16,475 nt of DNA from an uncultured Holophagaceae bacterium. GTDB lineage: Bacteria; Acidobacteriota; Holophagae; Holophagales; Holophagaceae. The notes beneath the pieces were generated by a model. It saw only the letters and a list, made by a program, of their open reading frames with translations, made no database searches and was not told the DNA's origin. The position numbers and the translations under genes were made by a program. The DNA is taken from assembly GCA_903890595.1 (NCBI GenBank), contig CAITBU010000120.1, forward strand, positions 1 to 16,475. The letters run 5' to 3'. This document shows positions 5,918 to 12,136 of the stretch, one piece after another (positions within the stretch are counted from its first letter, which is position 1; each line of letters opens with the position of its first letter).

Positions 5918-7150
5918 CTACCGTGCCAAGGTGATTTTCACTTCCGGGCCCGGGGGCATGGGCAGGGGCATTCCCGGAGACGCCAGGGAAGGGGAGGGGG
6001 CGAGGCCGGATTCCCGTCCTGGCCCCTGGGCGATGGCCATGCCGCGCTCCATGTTGGACTTGGCCATATCGGAAGTGGCCATGACCCCTTCCAGGCGGAG
6101 CTTGAACTCGCCCACGTTGGTGGCTCGGAGGAGGGCCTCCTCCTCGGTGATCAGGCCCTGGCGCAGCAGGAAGTAGAGGCTCTGGTCGAAGGTCTGCATG
6201 CCGTACTGAGCCGTGCCGGAGGCAATAACGTCCTTCAGGAGCTTGGTCTTCTCCTTGTCCTCGATGCAGGCGCGAGCAGACTCGGTGGTGACCATGACCT
6301 CCACGGCGGGGACCCGCCCCTGGCCGTCGGCCCGGGGCACGAGGCGCTGGGAGATGACCCCCTTGAGGACCGAGGCCAGCTGGAGGCGGATCTGCTTCTG
6401 GTGGTGGGGCGGGAAGACGGAGATGACCCGGTTGATGGTCTCGGTGGCGTCCAGGGTGTGCAGGGTGCTGAAGACCAGGTGGCCGGTCTCGGCGGCGTGC
6501 AGGGCCGTCTCGATGGTCTCCAGGTCGCGCATCTCGCCCACCAGAATCACGTCCGGGTCCTGGCGCAGGGCGGCGCGCAGGGCAGAGGAAAAGCTCTTGC
6601 AGTCGGCCTCGACCTCTCGTTGGTTGATGATGCTGAGGTTGTCCCGGTGCAGGTACTCGATGGGGTCCTCGATGGTGAGGATGTGCTCGGTGCGGGTGGC
6701 GTTGATGAGGTCGATCATCGCCGCCAGGGTGGTGGACTTGCCCGAACCCGTGGTCCCGGTCACCAGCACCAGACCCCGCTGCTCCTGGCAGATGGTCTTG
6801 AGCACCTTGGGCAGCATGAGGTCGTCGATGGTGAAGATCTTCCGGGGGATGACCCGCAGCACCAGGCCCACCGTGCCCCGCTGGTTGAAGATGTTGCAGC
6901 GGAAGCGGCCCAGGCTGGGCACCGAGTAGGCAATGTCGATGTCGAAGTTTTCCTTGAACTTACCCTTCTGGCGATCGCTGGCCATGATGGCGTAGGCCAT
7001 GGCAATCGTGTCCTCTTGCACCAGTCGCTTGAACTGGGTCATGGGCGTCAGCTTGCCCCGGATTCGGGCAATGGGATGGTTCCCCACTTTGAGGTGGAGG
7101 TCGCTGGCGCCCTGCTCGCAGACCACCGTGAGCAGCTCATTGATGTGCAT
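5918..7150 (-). CDS. pilT: Type IV pilus retraction ATPase PilT
   Basis: This hexameric inner-membrane-associated ATPase depolymerises type IV pili for twitching and DNA uptake. Landmarks are the N-terminal PAS-like domain (GASDLHLKVGNHPIARIRGKL), Walker A GTTGSGKST (132-140), the Asp box TIEDPIE (159-165), Walker B VILVGEMRD (201-209) and the His box TGHLVFSTLHT (222-232). The C-terminal AIRNLIRE motif of classical PilT is replaced by SARACIED (291-298). After about residue 365 there is a low-complexity Pro/Gly/Met tail (SLASPGMPLPMPPGPE) longer than usual, making 410 residues. PilU or another PilT paralogue is possible because of those differences. The ATG at 7148-7150 has GGGAG with a 7-nt gap. 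Confidence 0.93.
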   Translation of the reverse strand: MHINELLTVVCEQGASDLHLKVGNHPIARIRGKLTPMTQFKRLVQEDTIAMAYAIMASDRQKGKFKENFDIDIAYSVPSLGRFRCNIFNQRGTVGLVLRVIPRKIFTIDDLMLPKVLKTICQEQRGLVLVTGTTGSGKSTTLAAMIDLINATRTEHILTIEDPIEYLHRDNLSIINQREVEADCKSFSSALRAALRQDPDVILVGEMRDLETIETALHAAETGHLVFSTLHTLDATETINRVISVFPPHHQKQIRLQLASVLKGVISQRLVPRADGQGRVPAVEVMVTTESARACIEDKEKTKLLKDVIASGTAQYGMQTFDQSLYFLLRQGLITEEEALLRATNVGEFKLRLEGVMATSDMAKSNMERGMAIAQGPGRESGLAPSPSLASPGMPLPMPPGPEVKITLAR

Positions 7151-7242
7151 TGATCGCTCCCGCTTGGGGTTCGCTTATCTTAGACCTCCTGATTGCAAAG
7201 GGAAGGGGATAGCGATTCCTGCTCGGAAAAGACCGTGCTTTC

Positions 7243-7251
7243 TGGTAAAAT
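7243..7251 (+). promoter_or_regulatory. Extended -10 promoter candidate for typA
   Basis: TGGTAAAAT combines the extended -10 TG with TAAAAT (5 of 6 to TATAAT), 45 nt upstream of the typA ATG. No good -35 is visible at the right distance. The 146-bp spacer is divergent, so it must also hold the pilT promoter; TAAGAT at 7183-7178 on the minus strand is a weak candidate. Confidence 0.4.
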
Positions 7252-7296
7252 CGAGGGTTCTGCCAGAGCTCTGCCCTGGCCGCCCCCGGGAGCCCG

Positions 7297-9138
7297 ATGT
7301 CCGCCCTTGAAAAGATCCGCAACCTCGCCATCATTGCCCACGTTGATCACGGCAAGACCACCCTGGTGGATGCCCTGTTCAAGGGCGCCCACATGTTCCG
7401 GGACAACCAGCGCGTCCAGGAACGGGCCATGGACAGCAACGACCAGGAGCGGGAGCGCGGCATCACCATCCTGGCCAAGACGACCTCCCTGCACTGGGGC
7501 GGCTACCGGTTCAACATCGTGGACACCCCCGGTCACGCCGACTTCGGCGGTGAGGTCGAGCGCGTGCTGAGCATGGTGGACTCCGTCCTCCTGGTGGTGG
7601 ACGCCTTTGACGGCCCCATGCCCCAGACCAAGTTCGTGACCCGGAAGGCCCTGGCCCTGGGCCTGCGGCCCATCGTCGTGATCAACAAGGTGGACCGCCC
7701 CGGCGCCCGCCCCGTCTGGTCCCAGGATCAGGTCTTCGACCTCCTCATTGAGCTGGGTGCCACCGAGGAGCAGCTCGACTTCCCCTGCGTGTTCGCCAGC
7801 GCCAAGATGGGCTACGCCATGCTGGACATCAACGATGCCAGCGAGACTCTGGACCCTCTCTTCGACACCATCGTCAAGTACTGCCCCCACCCCACGGGGA
7901 GCCCTGAGGCCCCCCTGCAGATGCTGGTCACCCTCATGGACTGGAGCGACTTTGTCGGCCAGATCGGCATCGGGCGCATCGTGAACGGCCGCATTCGAGT
8001 GGGCGATCAGGTGGGTCTGGTGAAGCGGGATGGCACCGTGCAGCCCCAGAAGATCTCCCAGCTCTACGGCTTCGAGGGCCTGACCCGGGTCCAGCTGCAG
8101 GAGGCCAGCGCCGGTGAGATCGTCGCCATCGCCGGCATCGCTGATATCCGCGTGGGCGAGACCATCGCCGACCCCTCCAGCCCCGTGGGCCTGGATTATG
8201 TGGACATCGACGAGCCCACCATCTCCATGATGTTCATGGTCAACGCCGGCCCCTTCGCCGGCCAGGACGGCAAGCATGTCCAGAGCCGCCGCATCCGCGA
8301 GCGCCTCACCAAGGAGCTGCAGCACAACGTGGCCCTGCGCGTGGAGGACACGGACACCCCGGACGCCTTCAAGGTCAGCGGCCGTGGCGAGCTGCACCTC
8401 TCAGTGCTTATCGAGACCATGCGCCGCGAGGGCTTCGAGCTCTGCGTGAGCCGCCCCGAAGTGATCCTGCACATCGACCCCGTCACCGGCGAGAAGATGG
8501 AGCCCTATGAGGACGTCACCATCGACATCCCCGAGGCCTTCATGGGCGTGACCATGGAGCACATGGGCAACCGCAAGGCCGAGATGCAGGACATGGGCAA
8601 CGAGGGCGGTCGCCTGCGCCTCCACTTCAAAATCCCCAGCCGGGGCCTCATCGGGTTCCGCAGCGAGTTCATGACCGACACCCGCGGCGAGGGCATCATC
8701 CACAGCCTCTTCAGCCACTACGGCCCCCACAAGGGCGACCTGCCGGGCCGCAAGAACGGCGTCCTCATCAGCATGGAGCAGTGCGAGACCGTGGGCTTTG
8801 CGCTCATGAACCTCGAAGAGCGCGGCGTCATCTTCCTGCACCCGGGCGTCCGCTGCTACGAGGGCATGATCGTGGGCGAGCACGCCCGCGAGAACGATCT
8901 GGTGGTGAACGTGGCCAAGGGCAAGAAGCTGTCCAACATGCGCGCCAGCGGCAGCGACGAGGCCACCCGCCTCACGCCGCCCCGGGAGCACACCCTGGAG
9001 CAGGCCCTGGAGTACATCGAGCTCGACGAGCTGGTGGAGGTCACCCCCAACTTCATCCGCATGCGGAAGCGGGTGCTCGACACCAACGAGCGCAAGAAGT
9101 CCGAGCGGCGCCCCAGCGACAACACCTGGGCCACCTAG
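7297..9138 (+). CDS. typA: Ribosome-associated GTPase TypA/BipA
   Basis: This translational GTPase of the EF-G/LepA group binds 70S ribosomes and helps 50S assembly and stress or low-temperature growth. The G domain shows G1 AHVDHGKT (14-21), G2 RGITI (54-58), G3 DTPGH (76-80), G4 NKVD (130-133) and G5 SAK (168-170). The GGEVERVL stretch after G3 is typical of BipA. A beta-barrel domain (about 200-300), EF-G-like domains III and V, and the BipA-specific C-terminal domain (SGSDEATRLTPPREHTLEQALEYI) follow. Its 613 residues match the family. The ATG has GGGAG upstream with a 4-nt gap. The EBP gene follows after 121 nt that contain the paired operator. Confidence 0.97.
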   Translation: MSALEKIRNLAIIAHVDHGKTTLVDALFKGAHMFRDNQRVQERAMDSNDQERERGITILAKTTSLHWGGYRFNIVDTPGHADFGGEVERVLSMVDSVLLVVDAFDGPMPQTKFVTRKALALGLRPIVVINKVDRPGARPVWSQDQVFDLLIELGATEEQLDFPCVFASAKMGYAMLDINDASETLDPLFDTIVKYCPHPTGSPEAPLQMLVTLMDWSDFVGQIGIGRIVNGRIRVGDQVGLVKRDGTVQPQKISQLYGFEGLTRVQLQEASAGEIVAIAGIADIRVGETIADPSSPVGLDYVDIDEPTISMMFMVNAGPFAGQDGKHVQSRRIRERLTKELQHNVALRVEDTDTPDAFKVSGRGELHLSVLIETMRREGFELCVSRPEVILHIDPVTGEKMEPYEDVTIDIPEAFMGVTMEHMGNRKAEMQDMGNEGGRLRLHFKIPSRGLIGFRSEFMTDTRGEGIIHSLFSHYGPHKGDLPGRKNGVLISMEQCETVGFALMNLEERGVIFLHPGVRCYEGMIVGEHARENDLVVNVAKGKKLSNMRASGSDEATRLTPPREHTLEQALEYIELDELVEVTPNFIRMRKRVLDTNERKKSERRPSDNTWAT

Positions 9139-9141
9139 TTC

Positions 9142-9169
9142 TTAGTCGCCTGATAACAGCACCTATAAA
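9142..9169 (+). promoter_or_regulatory. Weak sigma-70-type promoter for the regulator gene
   Basis: TATAAA at 9164-9169 is a good -10; the -35 TTAGTC at 9142-9147 (16-nt gap) is poor. A start near 9176 would place the paired operator at 9195-9242 inside the transcribed leader, the usual place for repression. Confidence 0.3.
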
Positions 9170-9194
9170 ACCGCACGTCCCATGGGTAGGTTAA

Positions 9195-9242
9195 AATTAC
9201 AAAATTGTAGTAATACCTGAATCAGGTTACAATTTTGTAATT
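9195..9242. promoter_or_regulatory. Paired TACAA-N2-TTGTA operator in front of the regulator gene
   Basis: Box 1 TACAAAATTGTA (9198-9209) and box 2 TACAATTTTGTA (9228-9239) are each 5-2-5 palindromes and exact reverse complements of each other. The match extends to 15-nt perfect arms (9195-9209 and 9228-9242). Box centres are 30 bp apart, about three helical turns. Between them ACCTGA-A-TCAGGT (9215-9227) adds a further inverted repeat. The GTG of the regulator starts 17 nt after the right arm. A second pair with the same spacing lies past the gene. Binding by the neighbouring regulator is inferred. Confidence 0.75.
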
Positions 9243-9259
9243 CAAGCCCTGGAGCATGC

Positions 9260-10831
9260 GTGGCGAACCCAGAGGATCCGCGGAACCTCACCCCCCTGGT
9301 GGAGCTGAGCCAGGCTCTGTCCACCTCTGATATCCGGGCAGCCTTGCCGCGGGTGCTGGAGATCCTCGCGGACGCCTTCGGCGCCCTCAGCGGGGCCATC
9401 ATGCTGGCCGAAGACGAGAGCGGGGAGCTGCGCATGGAGGCCTCCCGGGGCCTGAGCCGGCAGGCCATCGAGCGGGCCCGCTACCGGGCCGGGGAGGGGG
9501 TTACGGGCCGGGTCCTCAAGAGTGGCAAGGCTGTGGTCGTCCCCAAGGTGAGCCAGGAGCCCCTCTATCTGGACCGCACGGGGATCCTGCGGGAGCACCG
9601 CCGCCAGAAGGGCGAGCTGAGCTTCTTCTGTCTGCCTCTCTTTGTGGACGGCAAGGCCGTGGGTGCCCTCTCCCTGACCACGCCCTACGACGCCGCCCGG
9701 GACTACGACGGCGAGGCCAAGCTCCTGCAGATTGCGGCGTCCATGGTGGGGATGGCCATGAAGGTCGCCCGCCTGGTGGCGGCGGATCGGCAGCGTCTGC
9801 TGGAGGAGAACCGCCAGCTGCGTGAGGAGCTGCGGGAGCGCTACGAGCTCCGGAACCTGATTGGTACCAGCCACGCCATGCAGCGGGTCTATGACCTGGT
9901 GGCCCAGGCGGCGCCCGCCAGCACCACGGTGATCATCCGGGGGGAGTCTGGCACCGGTAAGGAGCTGGTGGCCCACGCCATCCACTACAGCTCCCCCCGG
10001 GCCAACAAGCCCTTCGTGAAGGTGAGCTGCGGGGCCCTGCCCGAGAACCTCATCGAGTCCGAGCTGTTTGGCTACGAACCCGGGGCCTTCACGGATGCCC
10101 GCAAGCAGAAGCTGGGGCGGTTTGAGCTGGCCCAGGGCGGGACCCTCTTCCTGGATGAGGTGGGGGAGCTGAGCCCAGCCACCCAGGTGAAGCTCCTGCG
10201 GGTGCTGCAGGAGCGGGAGTTCGAGCGACTCGGCGGGGTCACCCCGGTGAAGGTGGACGTGCGGCTCGTGACTGCCACCAACCGGGACCTGGAGGCGGCC
10301 ACCCTCAATGGCCTCTTCCGGGAGGACCTCTACTACCGCCTCAACGTATTCGAGGTCTTCCTACCACCCCTGCGGGAGCGCAACACGGACATCCTTCTGC
10401 TGGCGGATCACTTCGTAGAAAAATACGCTGCCCGCCACCGCAAGGATGTGCGCCGCCTGTCCACCTCCGCCATCGACATGCTGGTGGCCTACCACTGGCC
10501 CGGCAACGTCCGGGAGCTGGAAAACTGCATGGAGCGGGCGGTCCTCGTGTGCGAGGGGGGGGTGGTCCACGGCCACCACCTCCCGCCCAGCCTCCAGACC
10601 GCCGAGGTCTCCGGGACCCTGCCGTCCCAGGCCCTGGGGGATGCGGTCTCGGCCTTCGAGCGGGACATCCTGCAGGATGCCCTCAAGTCGGCCCGAGGCA
10701 ACCGGGCCCGGGCCGCCCGCCTGCTCCAGACCACGGAGCGCATCCTCAACTACAAAGTGAAGAAGCACGGCTTGGAGCCGGAGCGGTTCCAGACGTCCTC
10801 GGAAGCACAAAATATTACAAAATTGTCGTAA
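9260..10831 (+). CDS. NifA-like sigma-54 enhancer-binding regulator (GAF-AAA+-Fis)
   Basis: This protein would use ATP to open promoters held by sigma-54 RNA polymerase. A GAF sensor domain spans about residues 10-170, then a coiled-coil linker (RLLEENRQLREELRERYEL, about 179-197). The AAA+ domain has Walker A GESGTGKE (228-235), Walker B GGTLFLDE (293-300), sensor I region ATNRDL (339-344) and WPGNVRELEN (413-422). The C-terminal Fis-type helix-turn-helix is NRARAARLLQTTERILNYKVKK (481-502), close to the NifA-type helix. The sigma-54-contacting GAFTGA loop reads GAFTDA (275-280). There is no receiver domain, so the signal probably enters through GAF, perhaps by a ligand or by P-II as for NifA. 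The GTG at 9260 has GGAG with a 5-nt gap. Its last codons (ITKLS) overlap a downstream enhancer box. Its position before an amt-P-II operon supports a nitrogen-control role; true NifA is uncertain because no nif gene is in view. Confidence 0.9.
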   Translation: MANPEDPRNLTPLVELSQALSTSDIRAALPRVLEILADAFGALSGAIMLAEDESGELRMEASRGLSRQAIERARYRAGEGVTGRVLKSGKAVVVPKVSQEPLYLDRTGILREHRRQKGELSFFCLPLFVDGKAVGALSLTTPYDAARDYDGEAKLLQIAASMVGMAMKVARLVAADRQRLLEENRQLREELRERYELRNLIGTSHAMQRVYDLVAQAAPASTTVIIRGESGTGKELVAHAIHYSSPRANKPFVKVSCGALPENLIESELFGYEPGAFTDARKQKLGRFELAQGGTLFLDEVGELSPATQVKLLRVLQEREFERLGGVTPVKVDVRLVTATNRDLEAATLNGLFREDLYYRLNVFEVFLPPLRERNTDILLLADHFVEKYAARHRKDVRRLSTSAIDMLVAYHWPGNVRELENCMERAVLVCEGGVVHGHHLPPSLQTAEVSGTLPSQALGDAVSAFERDILQDALKSARGNRARAARLLQTTERILNYKVKKHGLEPERFQTSSEAQNITKLS

Positions 10832-10857
10832 GACATGGATTTATCTACAAAAATGTT
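10816..10857 (+). promoter_or_regulatory. Paired upstream activating sites of the ammonium-uptake operon
   Basis: Box 3 TACAAAATTGTC (10816-10827) and box 4 TACAAAAATGTT (10846-10857) repeat the pair seen at 9195-9242, again exactly 30 bp apart. The first box begins inside the last codons of the regulator gene. The centres lie about 153 and 123 bp before the predicted sigma-54 start, which is the normal range for enhancer sites; NtrC sites at E. coli glnAp2 lie near -140 and -108. Confidence 0.7.
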
Positions 10858-10907
10858 TGCATTGAATCTGGGCGATGATTCAAGCATTTAGTGAATAAAC
10901 CAAATAA

Positions 10908-10920
10908 TATCAATTAATAT
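10908..10920 (+). promoter_or_regulatory. IHF-like site between enhancer and promoter
   Basis: TATCAATTAATAT fits WATCAA-N4-TTR at all but one or two of the defined bases, within a strongly AT-rich stretch (about 10875-10925). It is centred near -61 from the predicted start, where a bend would bring the activator to the promoter. AT-rich DNA gives such matches by chance. Confidence 0.4.
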
Positions 10921-10948
10921 GTTTAAGAGACCGGGCTCCGATGAGGGC

Positions 10949-10964
10949 TGGCACGGCCCCTGCT
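10949..10964 (+). promoter_or_regulatory. Sigma-54 (-24/-12) promoter of the ammonium-uptake operon
   Basis: TGGCACGGCCCCTGCT fits TGGCACG-N4-TTGCW at every defined base but one (C for the first T of TTGC). GG and GC have the required spacing. The start would fall near 10975, giving a leader of about 110 nt before the 52-aa secreted peptide. It is the best such match I saw in the window, and it lies just past the sigma-54 activator gene. Confidence 0.85.
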
Positions 10965-11084
10965 CTGGAAAGAGCGGGAGGGGCCGATGGCCGGCCCCTG
11001 ATGACAGCCCGGGAGGACCGGGAGCCGGACCAGGCGAGATGCCCCCGGATCTTCCCTCCCCGGACCTTAAGGAAGGAGACACCC

Positions 11085-11243
11085 ATGAACCGGCGGACCC
11101 TGACCCGTTCCCTCGCTGTGGCAGTGGCCCTCGTGGCCCTGTCCTCGCTCGTCTTTGCAGGCGAGCCCAGCTGCGGGAATCCCGTGACCGATCTGCAGGG
11201 CCCTGCCCAGATCCAGGGACAGGCCCACCTGTCCCAGCGCTGA
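11085..11243 (+). CDS. Small secreted peptide, 52 aa, first gene after the sigma-54 promoter
   Basis: Unrecognised. The ATG at 11085 has a very strong AAGGAAGGAG (11069-11078) with a 6-nt gap. Residues 1-25 form a clear signal peptide: MNRRTLTRS, then hydrophobic LAVAVALVALSSL, and a VFA cleavage site. This leaves a 27-residue mature peptide, GEPSCGNPVTDLQGPAQI and so on, with one cysteine and many Gln, Pro and Gly. The frame is open further upstream, but that part overlaps the sigma-54 promoter. It sits 49 nt before the porin gene and should be expressed with it. It could be a periplasmic peptide or merely a translational leader for the operon. The start signal and signal peptide make it likely to be translated. 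Confidence 0.65.
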   Translation: MNRRTLTRSLAVAVALVALSSLVFAGEPSCGNPVTDLQGPAQIQGQAHLSQR

Positions 11244-11270
11244 TCTGCCCGCTCGCGTTCATTCCTCCCT

Positions 11271-11279
11271 CCCCCCCCC
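11271..11279. repeat. C9 homopolymer before the first porin
   Basis: Nine consecutive C lie 13 nt upstream of the porin ATG, preceded by more C-rich sequence, just upstream of the GAGG ribosome-binding site. It could vary by slippage, though it lies outside any reading frame. Confidence 0.8.
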
Positions 11280-11292
11280 ATTCGAGGTTTTC

Positions 11293-12090
11293 ATGCGCAT
11301 CCAGTCCCTGCTCGCCACCCTGGCCCTCCTGGGCTCCACCCTGTCGGCCCAGACGCCGGCTCCGGCCGCTCCAGCACCGCCGGCTCCGCCCGCCCCGCCC
11401 GCCATCCTGGGCTTTGCGGTGACGGGCTCGACCACCCTGGGCTCCCAGTACATCTTCCGCGGCCTCACCCAGACGGATGGCAAGCCCACCGTGCAGGCTG
11501 AGATCGATCTGGCCCACGCCGATGGCTGGTACCTGAGCCTCGCCGCCAGCAACATCTCCTGGCTCACGGATGCCGGTGTCGGACCCATGTCCGCCGGTGT
11601 TGAGGTGGATGTCTTCGGTGGCTACAAGTGGGGCTTCGCCAAGGACTGGACCCTGGACATCGGTGCCTACCGCTACCTCTACCCTGGCGACTACTCGAAG
11701 GTCATCATCACCAGCCCCAGCACCACCGAGGGCTACCTGGGTCTCAGCTACGCCTGGGCCAGCCTCAAGTACTCCCGGGTGCTCAGCGCCGGCAATTTCG
11801 GCGTCGCCAAGGCGGATGGCTCCAGCTACATCGATCTGAGCGTGGCCTATCCCCTGGGTGAGAGTGGCTGGACCGTGCTGGCTCACGCCGGCAAGACCAC
11901 CTACACCGGCACCGGCAACAGCCCCCTCGACTACACCGACACCAAGCTGGGCATCGCCAAGGAGCTCAAGGGCTACACCTTCGCCCTGGCTGCTACCAAG
12001 GCCGACACCAAGGACGCGGTCTACACCAACGCCCTGGGCCACAACATCGGCGGCAACCGCGTGACCTTGACCCTCGCCAAGACCTTCTGA
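11293..12090 (+). CDS. TorF-family putative porin, copy 1
   Basis: This outer-membrane beta-barrel protein is of the TorF/Gcw_chp family. The signal peptide MRIQSLLATLALLGSTLSA is followed by a Pro/Ala linker (about 20-37). The barrel opens with the family pattern GSQYIFRGLTQTDGKPTVQ and continues through EVDVFGGYKWG, YRYLYPGDY, TEGYLGLSY and LKYSRVL. It ends RVTLTLAKTF; a final Phe is the usual signal for BAM-dependent insertion. Its 265 residues are normal. The substrate of the family is not established. Its place between the sigma-54 promoter and amt suggests passage of ammonium, amines or another nitrogen source across the outer membrane (inference). GAGG precedes the ATG. Confidence 0.88.
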   Translation: MRIQSLLATLALLGSTLSAQTPAPAAPAPPAPPAPPAILGFAVTGSTTLGSQYIFRGLTQTDGKPTVQAEIDLAHADGWYLSLAASNISWLTDAGVGPMSAGVEVDVFGGYKWGFAKDWTLDIGAYRYLYPGDYSKVIITSPSTTEGYLGLSYAWASLKYSRVLSAGNFGVAKADGSSYIDLSVAYPLGESGWTVLAHAGKTTYTGTGNSPLDYTDTKLGIAKELKGYTFALAATKADTKDAVYTNALGHNIGGNRVTLTLAKTF

Positions 12091-12136
12091 TTCCGAACCG
12101 CCCCCCATTCCCATTACCCACTCCATGGAGTCAGCA

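Noticed and set aside
5510..7153. Open frame of over 500 codons on the + strand opposite pilT and the HU-like gene
   Set aside because: Same high-GC shadow effect; the minus-strand genes have all catalytic motifs and ribosome-binding sites.
9195..9242. Reading the long hairpin as the typA terminator
   Set aside because: The stem is AT-rich and is followed by TCAAGCC, not a T run; the matching pair with equal spacing at 10816-10857 fits operators better.
9195..10857. Classical NifA sites (TGT-N10-ACA) around the regulator gene
   Set aside because: The TGT and ACA between the boxes of each pair are 20 nt apart rather than 10, so the canonical NifA spacing is not met.
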